From DAORHV01 sp964448405 (GTDB taxonomy: Bacteria; Patescibacteriota; Gracilibacteria; Peribacterales; Peribacteraceae): DNA of 59,802 nucleotides. The notes under the pieces are model-generated. The model made no database searches and was not told the DNA's origin. It saw nothing but the letters and a program-made list of their open reading frames with translations. Position numbers and translations under genes: made by a program. Location of the stretch: contig CAYUVW010000008.1 in assembly GCA_964448405.1 (NCBI GenBank), positions 1-59,802 of the forward strand. The letters run 5' to 3'. Positions within the stretch are counted from its first letter, which is position 1. Every line of letters starts with the position of its first letter. Shown piece by piece: positions 35,672 to 45,712 of the stretch.

Positions 35672-36149
35672 GAATACCAATCCTCCCGCAGATCGATACG
35701 TGTTGCGAAATGAAGCGATGTCCAAGGCCATGCGGCGGGTTCATTGGCATATCCGTGTTTCATGGCGTTGCCCTGAACGTAGTCCAGCACGGCCGACCGT
35801 TGGCGCGAATCATGGATACGCTCGTCGTAAAAACTTTTTTGCCAGGCGATACGAGGTCTCCCATTTTCCGTAAGCGCAACGCCGCGTCGCGCCGCGAGAG
35901 GATATCTTTTATGGCATTCGATTTAAGTGACTGCAGGAACCGGCTCAGCCCTTTCTCTCCAGGAACAACGACGATATGCATATGATCCGGCAAAAAACAG
36001 AACGCATGCACACGGGCACCGTGCATGTTTCTGGTCATGCATACATTATCGATGATTATTTCGGGCGCGTTGGGCAACGTACACCACTCACCATGTGCGG
36101 CTCGAGTAACAACATGAAACGTGCCGTGCTGAACGCCATGCCGCTGCAT
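35668..36149 (-). pseudogene. REP-associated HUH (Y1) transposase with a -1 frameshift
   Basis: The product belongs to the IS200/RAYT group of single-strand HUH transposases. The first frame (from ATG at 36149) has HGTFHVVTRAAHG and the metal-binding PDHMHIVVVPGEKG. The second frame continues WQKSFYDERIHDSR, then SAVLDYVQGNAMKHG, where the catalytic Tyr is expected, and PAAWPWTSLHF. The switch occurs at an A6 run, GGC-AAA-AAA-G (35843-35834), by -1. Read in one frame the protein stops before the Tyr. It may be a dead gene, a sequencing error or programmed frameshifting. The ATG overlaps the TGA of the upstream nuclease gene (TGATG), so translation is coupled. Confidence 0.8.
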
Positions 36150-38488
36150 CACGAATGCTGCAATGCAATCTTCCTTCCACCCGACAGCAACCCCGACTTC
36201 CACGCGACCAGCGCCACCAGAACACCCTGACACAGCGACACGGCAGCCAAGAAAAAAGTAAACGCCTGCCAAAACCCAGCAGCGCTGCCGGAATCACCAA
36301 GCGACAGAGATGCATCTGTTCGCGACTGTAAGGCGCTCAAGCTCTGTTGCGCCAATACAAATTCGGGGGAAGGCGTTTTTTTGACGGAAGATTTTTTCGG
36401 CTTTGGCGACGATGATGTCGTCATGGCCTTGGAAACTTTCGCCGCAACGGATGCAACGTTCTCCGAGGCCGCCTGGGTCGCACAACGATTCTCCAGTCCC
36501 GGTGTCGGTTCGCTTGCAACGCACGCATCGTCGACAACCCACGACTGCCCGACTTTCAGTGCCGGATACGCAGTCGTAGACGTGACCGTACCGTCGGGTG
36601 CCACCAGCGCGATAGCATTGCCCGAATCGCGCAATTTGAATGTCTCGCCCGATCCCGAAAGCACTACCAGAGCGTTGGCACCCACGGTCTGTGCAAAACC
36701 GACGGCAACGCTCTTGGCACCCTCCCCTTCGCCGATGCGGATCTTCCAACCCTTCAAGTTCAGCGGCGCGTGACTCGCATTCCACACTTCAATCCACTCG
36801 GTAGCCAAGAGCGGCGAAGCATCGTTCTTGCGAACATGGGCATATACCTCCGAAATACGCACGTCCGACCACGCCGCGGAAAAGACAGTGGGTCCGGCAG
36901 CCGGGATTGCATCGGACGGTACGGCCAGGACAATCGTGTCGTCTACCACAGCCGTGGAAACAGTGAACGCAGCAGGTGCTTTGTATTCCGGCGTCGACGC
37001 CGGCACGCCCCACATGCCGACATGCAGCACTTTTGCCTGCAATTCATACGCATCAAACAAACCTCGGCGTGTAAACGCATAGTCCGGATACACCTTCGCC
37101 AAACCGGTCGAAAGCAGCCGCTCCTGTGCCAACACCTGTTCGTCTACCGTGACGTAGGCGAGCATCCGGTCGTAGACGTCCCAATTGATTGTATCAAATT
37201 GTAGTTCAACTTTTTTCTTTTCCAGAAGCCATCGAAGCAAATTCGATGACTCGATTCCATATGGCTCCGGTTTCTTGGTTGGATGTACCGATTCGGGTGC
37301 GTCGATACCAATCAGCCGAACAATCGCCACGCTCCTGCCGTCGGGCGTGGGCTCTTGATCAAACACAACCTCCAGCGTGTCACCGTCAATCACCCGACTC
37401 ACCGTGCCGTGCAACGTGAGGTCGCTGTACAGATTCGGCCGATACACCCGTTGTTCGGCCGCATTCTCCCAGTTCACCGAAGAAACCTCTGCGCCTCTGT
37501 CATTCAACATCGTCACGCGGAACTTGCTATTCGTAAGCGACAGTTGGGTCTCGGCAAACGTGAGTCGCAACGTGGATGACGCATCGATGACTCTCCCGTC
37601 GAGCGGGAACGTCTTGGTCGAACCCCCCTCCCCGACCAGAACCCAGCCGTTCAGTAGCGCAGGCACACCGGACAGGTTCTTCAGTTCGATCCACTCGCCC
37701 AGCTCGTCTTTCCCTGTTGGATTCGGCAGCACGGCATTCAGAAGCACATGAGCGGGTGGTGGACTGGGTGCTGAGTCCTCCGTCGTTCCGCCGGAACCCG
37801 ACGATGTCTCTTCGTCTTCATCAGGCGGAACAGTGGAGCCACTACCGCTCTCCGGCGGCGGGTCGGACGGTGGCGGATTCTCCGGCAAATCCGGGTATGC
37901 GAACCAACCCGGCGTGCCAAGCATGGCTGCACCAGCATCGAAGCCACGACTTTCCATTGCCGTGCGCCAGTTCTCTTTCACCGTACCGGCCACGGCCAAA
38001 TCGATACGCTCCATGCTGGCCTTGGTGCCGCCCGAGGGGTTGGCGCCGGCGAACGGCGCGCCGACACCGTCGTCGACTTCATCCACTATCGTCCCGGCAG
38101 CGTTCACGAGCTTCAGTAGAAGTTTGGTATTCGGAAGCGAGAGAATCGAGGCGACAAGGCCTGGCTCTTGTTCCAGCCGTGACGTGGCGGCGGCTGTACG
38201 GGCAACGACCAGCGGCTGCTCGATGGTGAGCATGGTGCCGACGGGAAGCGTGACGATCGTCACTTCCACGCCGGCGGAATTCAGTGATGCAATGCTCCAG
38301 CCACTCAAATCCACCGGCGCGCAATCGGCCGCGGACGCACAGGGCACACGGGCGAGCTCCAACCACTCGTCGGAGATACTTTGGTCACTGCCCATCCAGA
38401 GCACTTCGCTGATGACTGCCTGGGCGTGCACGCCCAGTGGGACGAGAAAGAGAAGAATGCCAAGGGCGGCGTAACAATGGTGTTTCAT
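36149..38488 (-). CDS. Secreted, membrane-anchored nuclease: lamin-tail domains plus SNase domain (779 aa)
   Basis: Residues 1-23 are a signal peptide. Lamin-tail-like domains lie at about 24-200, 245-345 and 540-665, each with an ISEVxW or NAVLPN start and an EWIELxN motif. Residues about 360-500 are a staphylococcal-nuclease-like domain with Asp368/Asp370 (VIDGD), Arg391, Asp396 and Glu399 (RLIGIDAPES) and Arg441 (YDRMLAYV). These cover the known calcium and phosphate-binding residues. Acidic Ser/Gly/Pro linkers separate domains, and a C-terminal membrane helix (about 740-764) anchors it. It probably degrades extracellular DNA or RNA at the cell surface to supply nucleotides. The start at 38488 gives the signal peptide. 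Confidence 0.85.
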   Translation of the reverse strand: MKHHCYAALGILLFLVPLGVHAQAVISEVLWMGSDQSISDEWLELARVPCASAADCAPVDLSGWSIASLNSAGVEVTIVTLPVGTMLTIEQPLVVARTAAATSRLEQEPGLVASILSLPNTKLLLKLVNAAGTIVDEVDDGVGAPFAGANPSGGTKASMERIDLAVAGTVKENWRTAMESRGFDAGAAMLGTPGWFAYPDLPENPPPSDPPPESGSGSTVPPDEDEETSSGSGGTTEDSAPSPPPAHVLLNAVLPNPTGKDELGEWIELKNLSGVPALLNGWVLVGEGGSTKTFPLDGRVIDASSTLRLTFAETQLSLTNSKFRVTMLNDRGAEVSSVNWENAAEQRVYRPNLYSDLTLHGTVSRVIDGDTLEVVFDQEPTPDGRSVAIVRLIGIDAPESVHPTKKPEPYGIESSNLLRWLLEKKKVELQFDTINWDVYDRMLAYVTVDEQVLAQERLLSTGLAKVYPDYAFTRRGLFDAYELQAKVLHVGMWGVPASTPEYKAPAAFTVSTAVVDDTIVLAVPSDAIPAAGPTVFSAAWSDVRISEVYAHVRKNDASPLLATEWIEVWNASHAPLNLKGWKIRIGEGEGAKSVAVGFAQTVGANALVVLSGSGETFKLRDSGNAIALVAPDGTVTSTTAYPALKVGQSWVVDDACVASEPTPGLENRCATQAASENVASVAAKVSKAMTTSSSPKPKKSSVKKTPSPEFVLAQQSLSALQSRTDASLSLGDSGSAAGFWQAFTFFLAAVSLCQGVLVALVAWKSGLLSGGRKIALQHS

Positions 38489-38977
38489 ACCCACTATGAA
38501 ACCAGCCGCCAGCGGCCAGCCCCACACCCCGGCGGGGCAACGGCCGAGGTCAGACCAAGCTTTCGGCTGGTATCCGGCGCCGGGCGGGTTCCGAGGGTGG
38601 TAAGATCCATGCTGGGATTTCCTGCAAAAATGATCATTTCACGATTGTTTAAAAAACTTGTCAAAATGTTTTCATCGAAGAAAGTGCAATTTTTTGCAAT
38701 GTCTGTTTTCGGCTTCATCCAATGTTTTGGCTTTGCCAGACGCCTGCCGCCCTCTGGCCGCCACTCTGAACATGATCTACAATAGGAGTATCACTTCCCT
38801 TTTCAGCGAACTCAGAAGCCAATCTGAAACCCGACTCCCATGACACCTGCCTTGCCCCGCATCAACCGCCAGCTGACGCCATCCATAGCGATGGGGTCTC
38901 TCGTCGTATGAAAGGGAACTAGGCACCACCGAGTCGCTCGCTGAAAGCGGGAAGCACACTGCTTTCCCCATTTATCC
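38489..38977 (+). promoter_or_regulatory. Gene-free region with the probable rny leader
   Basis: No convincing gene. A TACAAT box near 38778 could start an rny leader of about 190 nt. The leader contains GGGAAGCA pairing with TGCTTTCCC (about 38950-38970) just before the ATG, and GCCATCCATAGCGATGGGGT near 38880. Between 38610 and 38760 the DNA is AT-rich without a clear frame. A structured leader could be a target of RNase Y itself. Confidence 0.5.
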
Positions 38978-40534
38978 ATGGATTACCCCATCGTCTTTGG
39001 CGCCCTGGTCGCCGGAGTCCTCCTCGGTTTGCTCTGCGGATGGTTCTGGTTCAGCTCGGGCAAAAAGATCGGAGCCAAACTGCAGGCCGAGATCGACAAG
39101 AAAGAGAAGGAGTTGAACGACATGAACGTGAAAGTCATTGAGCAGCGCAGTGCGCTCAAGACCAACGAAGCCGAGGCCAAGGCCCAGGCCAAGGAGATCG
39201 TTTCGGCTGCCCGCATAGAAGCGCAGCAGATGGAACTGAAGCTCCAGAAAGACGAAGCCCGCGTCGAAGAGAAAGAGAAAGGCCTCGACCGCAAAGTCGT
39301 CGAATTAGAGACGCAGCGCAAACGCCTGGACACCCGCGAAGAAGAAGTCCGCGGCATGCAGGAGGAGCTGCGTGTATCAGCTCAGAAGCACCGCGAAGCT
39401 CTGGAGAAGGTCTCCAACCTGTCCACCGAGGAAGCCAAGAAGCAGCTGTGGGCCGAACTGGAGAAAGAATTCGCTCCGTACTTCGCCGGTCAGGTAAAAG
39501 AACTGAAGAAGAAGCTGGAAGAAGAAACCGAAACCACGGCCCGCGCAGTGTTGGCCGAGGCAATCCAGCGCTACGCCTCCGAAGTCGCCACCGAGTCTAC
39601 GACGACTGTCGTGCAGCTCCCGAGCGACGACGTGAAAGGACGCATCATCGGCAAGGAAGGCCGCAACATCATCGCCTTCGAGTCCTCGACCGGTATCGAC
39701 GTGATTATCGACGACACGCCAGGCGCAGTCGTCATTTCCGGGTACGACCTGGTCCGCCGCTACGTCGCCAAGCTCGCACTGGAGAAGCTGGTGGAGGACG
39801 GACGTATCCAGCCCGCTCGCATTGAAGAAGTCGTCAATAAGGTAAAAGACGATGTAGGCAAGATGATGCTCGAATTCGGCAAGCGCGCCGTGGAGGAACT
39901 CGGAATCTCCGGTTATCCGCAGGACCTGCTGAAGATCATCGGACGCTTGCGCTTCCGCACCAGCTACGGACAGAACATCCTGAAGCACTCGGTCGAAGCC
40001 GCAAACTTGGGCCGCATGATCGCCGAGGAGATCGGCGCCGACGCTTCCATTGTCGTGGAAGGCTGTCTGTTGCATGACATCGGCAAGGCGCTCGACCACG
40101 AAGTCGCCGGCACACACGTCGAGATCGGCGTGGAAATCTGCAAGCGCTTCAAGGTCCGCCCCGAGGTCGTCCACTGTGTGGCGGCCCATCACGAAGATAT
40201 CCCCATCGAGTCCGCCGAGGCATTCATCGTGGCCGCCGTCGATGCTATTTCGGGCGCTCGTCCGGGTGCACGCCGCGAATCCATGGAAGCGTACGTCAAG
40301 CGTCTGACCGATCTGGAGAACACCGCTAAGAGCTTCGAGGGTATCTCCAAGGCCTACGCCATCTCGGCCGGTCGAGAGATCCGCGTGTTCGTGGACGCAG
40401 GTAAAATCGACGACCTCCAGCAACAGAAGCTGGCCAAGGACATTGCCAAGAAAATCGAATCTGAACTTACCTACCCCGGTGTCATCCGCGTGAACGTCAT
40501 CCGCGAACGCCGTGTAGAAGAGACGGCAAAGTAA
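38978..40534 (+). CDS. rny: Ribonuclease Y
   Basis: RNase Y is a membrane-bound endoribonuclease that starts mRNA decay in many bacteria. The 518-residue product has the full order: an N-terminal membrane helix (residues about 5-27), a long coiled coil (about 35-190), a KH domain with GRIIGKEGRNI, and an HD phosphohydrolase domain with LLHDIGKALDHE and AAHHEDIP. Its length equals the usual 510-520. The C-terminal YPGVIRVNVIRERR is typical. No Shine-Dalgarno precedes the ATG. A 9-nt-periodic palindrome follows the stop codon. Confidence 0.97.
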   Translation: MDYPIVFGALVAGVLLGLLCGWFWFSSGKKIGAKLQAEIDKKEKELNDMNVKVIEQRSALKTNEAEAKAQAKEIVSAARIEAQQMELKLQKDEARVEEKEKGLDRKVVELETQRKRLDTREEEVRGMQEELRVSAQKHREALEKVSNLSTEEAKKQLWAELEKEFAPYFAGQVKELKKKLEEETETTARAVLAEAIQRYASEVATESTTTVVQLPSDDVKGRIIGKEGRNIIAFESSTGIDVIIDDTPGAVVISGYDLVRRYVAKLALEKLVEDGRIQPARIEEVVNKVKDDVGKMMLEFGKRAVEELGISGYPQDLLKIIGRLRFRTSYGQNILKHSVEAANLGRMIAEEIGADASIVVEGCLLHDIGKALDHEVAGTHVEIGVEICKRFKVRPEVVHCVAAHHEDIPIESAEAFIVAAVDAISGARPGARRESMEAYVKRLTDLENTAKSFEGISKAYAISAGREIRVFVDAGKIDDLQQQKLAKDIAKKIESELTYPGVIRVNVIRERRVEETAK

Positions 40535-40537
40535 GCA

Positions 40538-40625
40538 GGAAGCCGAAGAAACCAATGATTCCGACGAGTCCAAGGAGCGAAAGTTCCTTGGACTCTTTGG
40601 TTTCTTCGGACTCTTCGGAATCCTT
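40538..40625. repeat. 9-nt-periodic palindrome (CCTTGGACT family)
   Basis: The left arm reads GAAGCCGAAGAAACCAATGA and GAGTCCAAGGAGCG. The right arm reads TTCCTTGGACTCTTTGG and TTTCTTCGGACTCTTCGG. It lies between rny and the tuf promoter and probably ends rny transcripts. Confidence 0.7.
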
Positions 40626-40636
40626 CGTGAAAGCTG

Positions 40637-40666
40637 TTGACGTCCCCTACCCGCTTTCCCTACACT
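40637..40666 (+). promoter_or_regulatory. Promoter of tuf-rpsJ
   Basis: TTGACG (40637-40642), 18 bp, TACACT (40661-40666), giving a pyrimidine-rich leader of about 80 nt with no Shine-Dalgarno. Confidence 0.65.
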
Positions 40667-40750
40667 TTCTCGGCTTTGACCTGTACGATGCTTCGCAAAG
40701 AATAGGTTTCCTTAAAGCTTTTACCTACCACTACTTTTCCCCTTCTCATT

Positions 40751-41932
<1,182 letters not shown>

Positions 41933-41941
41933 GGTATTCAC

Positions 41942-41972
41942 CCGAAGCGGCGACACCGTGTCGCCGCTTCGG
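41942..41972 (+). terminator. Strong hairpin between tuf and rpsJ
   Basis: CCGAAGCGGCGACA and TGTCGCCGCTTCGG form a perfect 14-bp stem with a 3-nt loop. No T run follows, so it may attenuate, or stabilise the tuf 3' end, rather than fully terminate. Confidence 0.6.
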
Positions 41973-42007
41973 CCCTAGATTCCCCTCGCTCTTTCTCCAC
42001 CACCCCC

Positions 42008-42508
42008 ATGACCCCTGCATCCAAGAAGTCGTCCGACGACACCAAGAAGAAGGCTCCGGCCAAGCCGAAAGCCGCTCCCGCAGCCAAGAAGGCTCCGGCC
42101 AAGAAAGCCCCGTCCGCCGAGGCTTCGCAGGAGAAAGTCATGGTCTCCCCCATGAAATCACCGGAAACCAAGGCTGAAGCAAAGGCAGCAGCCGCAGCCA
42201 AGATGAAGGGCATTCGCATCCGCCTCAGCGGTTTCGACTACACCGTCATCGACGAGGCTTCCATGAAAATCGTCGACACGGCCGTCCGCACGGGCGCCGT
42301 TGTACGCGGTCCGACCCCGCTGCCGACCAAGCTGCGCAAGTTCACCGTGAACCGCTCGACGTTCGTCCACAAGGACGCCCGCGATCAGTTCGAAATGCGC
42401 ATCCACCGCCGCCTGATCGACTTGTCCGAGACAACGTTCAAGACGGTCGACGCGCTCCAGAACCTGAGCTTGCCGTCGGGTGTGGACATCGAGATCCGCA
42501 TGGGTTAA
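42008..42508 (+). CDS. rpsJ: 30S ribosomal protein S10 with N-terminal extension
   Basis: S10 is a small-subunit head protein and a NusB partner in antitermination. The C-terminal 100 residues are canonical: IRIRLSGFDYTVIDEASMKI, then RGPTPLPTKLRKFTVNRSTF and SLPSGVDIEIRMG. The first 65 or so residues are an extra Lys/Ala/Pro-rich extension (KKAPAKPKAAPAAKKAPAKK) not present in typical bacterial S10, making it 166 residues. The frame has no good start closer to the core except an internal ATG at about residue 66 (MKGIRIRL). Use of that start would give a standard S10. The rest of the S10 operon does not follow; a terminator does. Confidence 0.95.
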   Translation: MTPASKKSSDDTKKKAPAKPKAAPAAKKAPAKKAPSAEASQEKVMVSPMKSPETKAEAKAAAAAKMKGIRIRLSGFDYTVIDEASMKIVDTAVRTGAVVRGPTPLPTKLRKFTVNRSTFVHKDARDQFEMRIHRRLIDLSETTFKTVDALQNLSLPSGVDIEIRMG

Positions 42509-42531
42509 TTCTCTGCATTCCTTAGACCAAA

Positions 42532-42558
42532 ACGACGGGTATCCCCCGTCGTTTTTTT
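42532..42558 (+). terminator. Rho-independent terminator after rpsJ
   Basis: ACGACGGG and CCCGTCGT form an 8-bp stem followed by a run of seven T. Confidence 0.9.
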
Positions 42559-42621
42559 GTAGGAAGCGGCCACCGGAGCCGCAGGCGGGAGCAGGATCTT
42601 CCAAAAATGGCTTCTTTCTGC

Positions 42622-42627
42622 TATAAT
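42622..42627 (+). promoter_or_regulatory. -10 box upstream of 42646
   Basis: TATAAT lies 18 nt before the ATG; the upstream TTCCAA at 42599-42604 is a weak -35 box with a 17-bp spacer. Confidence 0.65.
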
Positions 42628-42645
42628 CATGAGATACCCAAACCC

Positions 42646-43065
42646 ATGCAATTGATCCCCCATCAGCGGGTTCTGCGAATCGCCTTCGGCGTCTTCCTGC
42701 CGTGGTACTTCCGCGAAATGCCGGTACGGATCGTCGGTGCCTATTTCGCCTATGCAAAAGCATTCTGGGATATTTTTTCGCTTCCGTTCCTGCTTCGTAC
42801 GCTGTTATCGCCCTGGAAAAACGTATTGGACCCGTACCCGAAGAATCATTTTGATCTGAATGCCATATTCCAGGCACTGGTGATGAACATGATCTCGCGC
42901 ATGATCGGATGCACCGTACGCATCGTCATGATGGCAATCGGCATTGTGGTCCATGTGTGCTGTCTGGCGCTCTTCCTGCTCTGGCTGGCGGTATGGATGC
43001 TGTACCCGTTCCTCATGATCTTAGGCGTGCTGTATCTGCTTCGTGTCCTGTTCCTCTTCACGTGA
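42646..43065 (+). CDS. Small membrane protein upstream of the Clp-type gene (139 aa)
   Basis: Unknown. Hydrophobic and aromatic segments at about 10-45 (FGVFLPWYF and SLPFLLRTLLSPW) are followed by two strong membrane helices near 80-135 (VRIVMMAIGIVVHVCCLALF, then LLWLAVWMLYPFLMILGV). It contains a short basic/aromatic stretch (SPWKNVLDPYP). Its TGA overlaps the GTG start of the membrane AAA+ gene (GTGA), so the two are translationally coupled. It probably works with that protein in the membrane. Homologues with unassigned function are, as I recall, common in CPR; I cannot verify that here. Confidence 0.7.
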   Translation: MQLIPHQRVLRIAFGVFLPWYFREMPVRIVGAYFAYAKAFWDIFSLPFLLRTLLSPWKNVLDPYPKNHFDLNAIFQALVMNMISRMIGCTVRIVMMAIGIVVHVCCLALFLLWLAVWMLYPFLMILGVLYLLRVLFLFT

Positions 43066-45500
43066 ACGCTCGCAGTTTTTACTTGCCGGCAACCGACGCA
43101 TTCGCAGGAGTACAGCTCCGCAAGCTGACGCTGAGCCCCATCAGCGGCTTACTGTACATCTTCCTGTTGCTACCGTTCGTAGAGGTCTTGCTGGTGCACG
43201 AGTGGGAAACGCCGATCCTGGTCGGCGGATCGCTGTTGTTGTTCGCGTTGCTGGTCATACACTTGTTCAGCAAAGAGAAGCTGTTGGTAAATCAGGACCA
43301 CCCGTTGCTCGAGACGCAGAACATCGCCGAATTGTTGTCGTGGAACATGGTGCGCCATTTGAGTGCGTACCGCAGCATCGATGCGCTCGCCTTGCTGAAG
43401 GCATCGACTGCCAGTTCGCGCTCGCTCTTCATTTTGGGGCAAATCGGCATCGACCGCGACATGGTGCTAAAGCACTATTTGGCCGGCGGCGAGACACATG
43501 ATTTTCAAGAGTGTCTGCAGTGGGGCCTGGACGCCTGCAAAGAACTGAAGACCACGGTTCTGGACTCTACCGCCGTTCTGTACGCGTTCTTCGAGCACAG
43601 CACCGCACTGCATACGTTGCTGGATAAAGCCGACTTGTCGTTCCAGGATTTGGGCAAAATCATGCAATGCGAAGTCTTCCACTGGTACAGCCGCCGCTAC
43701 GAAAATCCCATCGGTCCCGACGCACTGGTGCGCATTTTGGGGTCGTTCGGACGCTCGTGGGTCATGGGCTACACCAATGAGCTCGATCGTCTGACCATCG
43801 ACATCGGCGAGAGCATTCTCTCCAAGCGACGCGATGCGGTGATTCACCACGACAAGCTGGATGAAATGCTGCGATTATTGGCGGGAGCAGGCCACCGCAA
43901 CGTGCTGATCATTGGCAAGAACGGCGTTGGCAAACGCACCATGATCGAAAACTTCACGCGCGCATTGCGCATGTATGAAATCGACCACAGCTTGCCGTAT
44001 ACGCGCGTGCTGAAGCTGCGCAGTGCGGAATTGCTTTCCGGCTCCGACCGGAGCGATGCACTGCTACTGCGTGCCTTGAGCAAAGCCGAAAACTCAGGGA
44101 AGTTCATTCTGGTGGCCGAAGACATCGCCATGTTGATGAAAGCCGCCGACGCCAGATTGAAGCAAGTGCTGCTGAAATTCCTGCAGCATCCGCGCATTAA
44201 CCTTATCGGCATTGCCGACGTGGAAGAGTATCACTCGACGCTGAAGCGCGAAGGCATGATCGATGCGCTGCTGGAAAAGGTGTATTTGGACGATGCCTCT
44301 GAGCCCGAAGTCATGGACGTACTGATGTCGCACTACTTCAGCCTGGAACACCGCAAGAAGGTTCGCATGACCTACAAAGCGCTGCAGTCGATTCCGGTAT
44401 TGTCGCGACGCTATATCGGCCGCGGCGGATTCCCCGGCAAGGCCGTGGACGTCATGGATGAAGCGATTTTGGTCGCCTCGCAGGAGAAGGCGTCGTACGT
44501 GAGCGAAAAGCACATTCGCAGCGGCGTATCGCTGAAGGCGCACATCGACGTGACCGAAATGTCCGACGGCGAGCGCAATAAACTCCTCACGTTGGCAGCC
44601 ACGCTCATTCGGAATGTCGTCGGCCAAGACGAGGCCATTCGCTCACTCGTCAATGCGCTCAAGCGCGCCCGGTTGGACATTGCGACGGGAAATCGTCCGC
44701 TTGGCACCTTTCTATTTCTGGGCTCCACCGGTGTAGGAAAGACCGAAACTGCCAAAACGCTGGCCGAGCACTATTTCGGCTCTCACGACAGCTTTACGCG
44801 CATTGATTTGAACGAGTATTCCACTGAGCAATCGGTGAACGGTATTACCGGCACCACCGACACGAACGGCGTCTTTCACGAAAGCTTCCTGGTGCAACGC
44901 ATTCAGGACCGACCGTTCTCACTCATTTTGTTGGATGAAATCGAGAAGGCGCATCCACACGTGCTGAACCTGTTTCTGCAGATTCTGGACGAAGGTTATT
45001 TGATTGACGCACGCGGCCTGAAGACCGACTTCCGCAATACGATCATCATTGCCACCAGCAACGCCGGTGGCTTGTACATCCGCGACGCACTCAAGGCGAA
45101 CCCGAACGTAGATCATGCCGCATTCAAGCAGCTGCTGATCGACAACGTGCTGAAGGACAAGTTGTTCTCGCCGGAATTCCTCAACCGCTTCGACGACGTG
45201 CTGGTGTACTTCCCGTTGAGCGAACAACACGTTGCGCGCCTGACCATCTTGATGCTCGACCACATCGTTCGAGAAATGGACCAGAAGCGCGGCATCCGCA
45301 TTATCGTGGAACACGATGTCGTGGACGTGCTTGCAAAGCGCGGATACAGCGTGGAATTCGGCGCCCGGCAACTGCGCCGTACGATTACCGACGTGATTGA
45401 AAACTACATCGCCGATTACATGCTGAAACACGTCGTGAAACGCGGAGATGAAATCATGATTACGGCAGCGGATTTACTGGAGCGCGAGAAGAACAAATAG
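43062..45500 (+). CDS. Membrane-anchored Clp/Hsp100-type AAA+ ATPase (812 aa)
   Basis: Clp-family unfoldases thread proteins through a hexameric ring using ATP. Here the N-terminus carries two membrane helices (about 26-45 and 52-70). These are followed by a Clp-N-like helical domain. The first AAA+ module is degenerate: GKNGVGKRT at 285-293 has Arg in place of the Ser/Thr after Lys, and Walker B reads LVAEDI instead of a DE ending. The second is intact: GSTGVGKTE (554-562), LILLDEIEKAHP and ATSNAGG. The C-terminal domain has the GYSVEFGARQLRR motif. No ClpP-binding loop is evident to me. The GTG start overlaps the upstream stop. Confidence 0.85.
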   Translation: MNARSFYLPATDAFAGVQLRKLTLSPISGLLYIFLLLPFVEVLLVHEWETPILVGGSLLLFALLVIHLFSKEKLLVNQDHPLLETQNIAELLSWNMVRHLSAYRSIDALALLKASTASSRSLFILGQIGIDRDMVLKHYLAGGETHDFQECLQWGLDACKELKTTVLDSTAVLYAFFEHSTALHTLLDKADLSFQDLGKIMQCEVFHWYSRRYENPIGPDALVRILGSFGRSWVMGYTNELDRLTIDIGESILSKRRDAVIHHDKLDEMLRLLAGAGHRNVLIIGKNGVGKRTMIENFTRALRMYEIDHSLPYTRVLKLRSAELLSGSDRSDALLLRALSKAENSGKFILVAEDIAMLMKAADARLKQVLLKFLQHPRINLIGIADVEEYHSTLKREGMIDALLEKVYLDDASEPEVMDVLMSHYFSLEHRKKVRMTYKALQSIPVLSRRYIGRGGFPGKAVDVMDEAILVASQEKASYVSEKHIRSGVSLKAHIDVTEMSDGERNKLLTLAATLIRNVVGQDEAIRSLVNALKRARLDIATGNRPLGTFLFLGSTGVGKTETAKTLAEHYFGSHDSFTRIDLNEYSTEQSVNGITGTTDTNGVFHESFLVQRIQDRPFSLILLDEIEKAHPHVLNLFLQILDEGYLIDARGLKTDFRNTIIIATSNAGGLYIRDALKANPNVDHAAFKQLLIDNVLKDKLFSPEFLNRFDDVLVYFPLSEQHVARLTILMLDHIVREMDQKRGIRIIVEHDVVDVLAKRGYSVEFGARQLRRTITDVIENYIADYMLKHVVKRGDEIMITAADLLEREKNK

Positions 45501-45524
45501 GCACTGACGCCGATACCGAGCAGG

Positions 45525-45570
45525 CGGCCCGCAAGCGGGCCGAAACCGGGACGCCGCGTGCCGGCTGCGG
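45525..45570. repeat. GC-rich double palindrome (REP-like), copy 2
   Basis: GGCCCGC-AA-GCGGGCC, then AAA, then an imperfect CCGGGACGC/GCGTGCCGG stem, then CTGCGG. Same order and same flank as the element at 9391-9435. It probably ends the AAA+ transcript. Confidence 0.6.
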
Positions 45571-45659
45571 GATATATTGATCAAATTTTGTGTTCTCTAT
45601 AAATGGCTTATGAATAGTATTTATAATGAACAAATTTTTTATTCAATTTAAGGAAGAAC

Positions 45660-45712
45660 GCTGAAGATTCCTTGGACTCCAAGCAGTCCATGGAGCCCTG
45701 GAATCACTCGTC
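45660..45712. repeat. 9-nt-periodic element (CCTTGGACT family)
   Basis: GATTCCTTGGACTCCAAGCA and GTCCATGGAGCCCTGGAATC; shorter than the other copies. It lies just past the rnc stop codon and probably terminates it. Confidence 0.55.
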
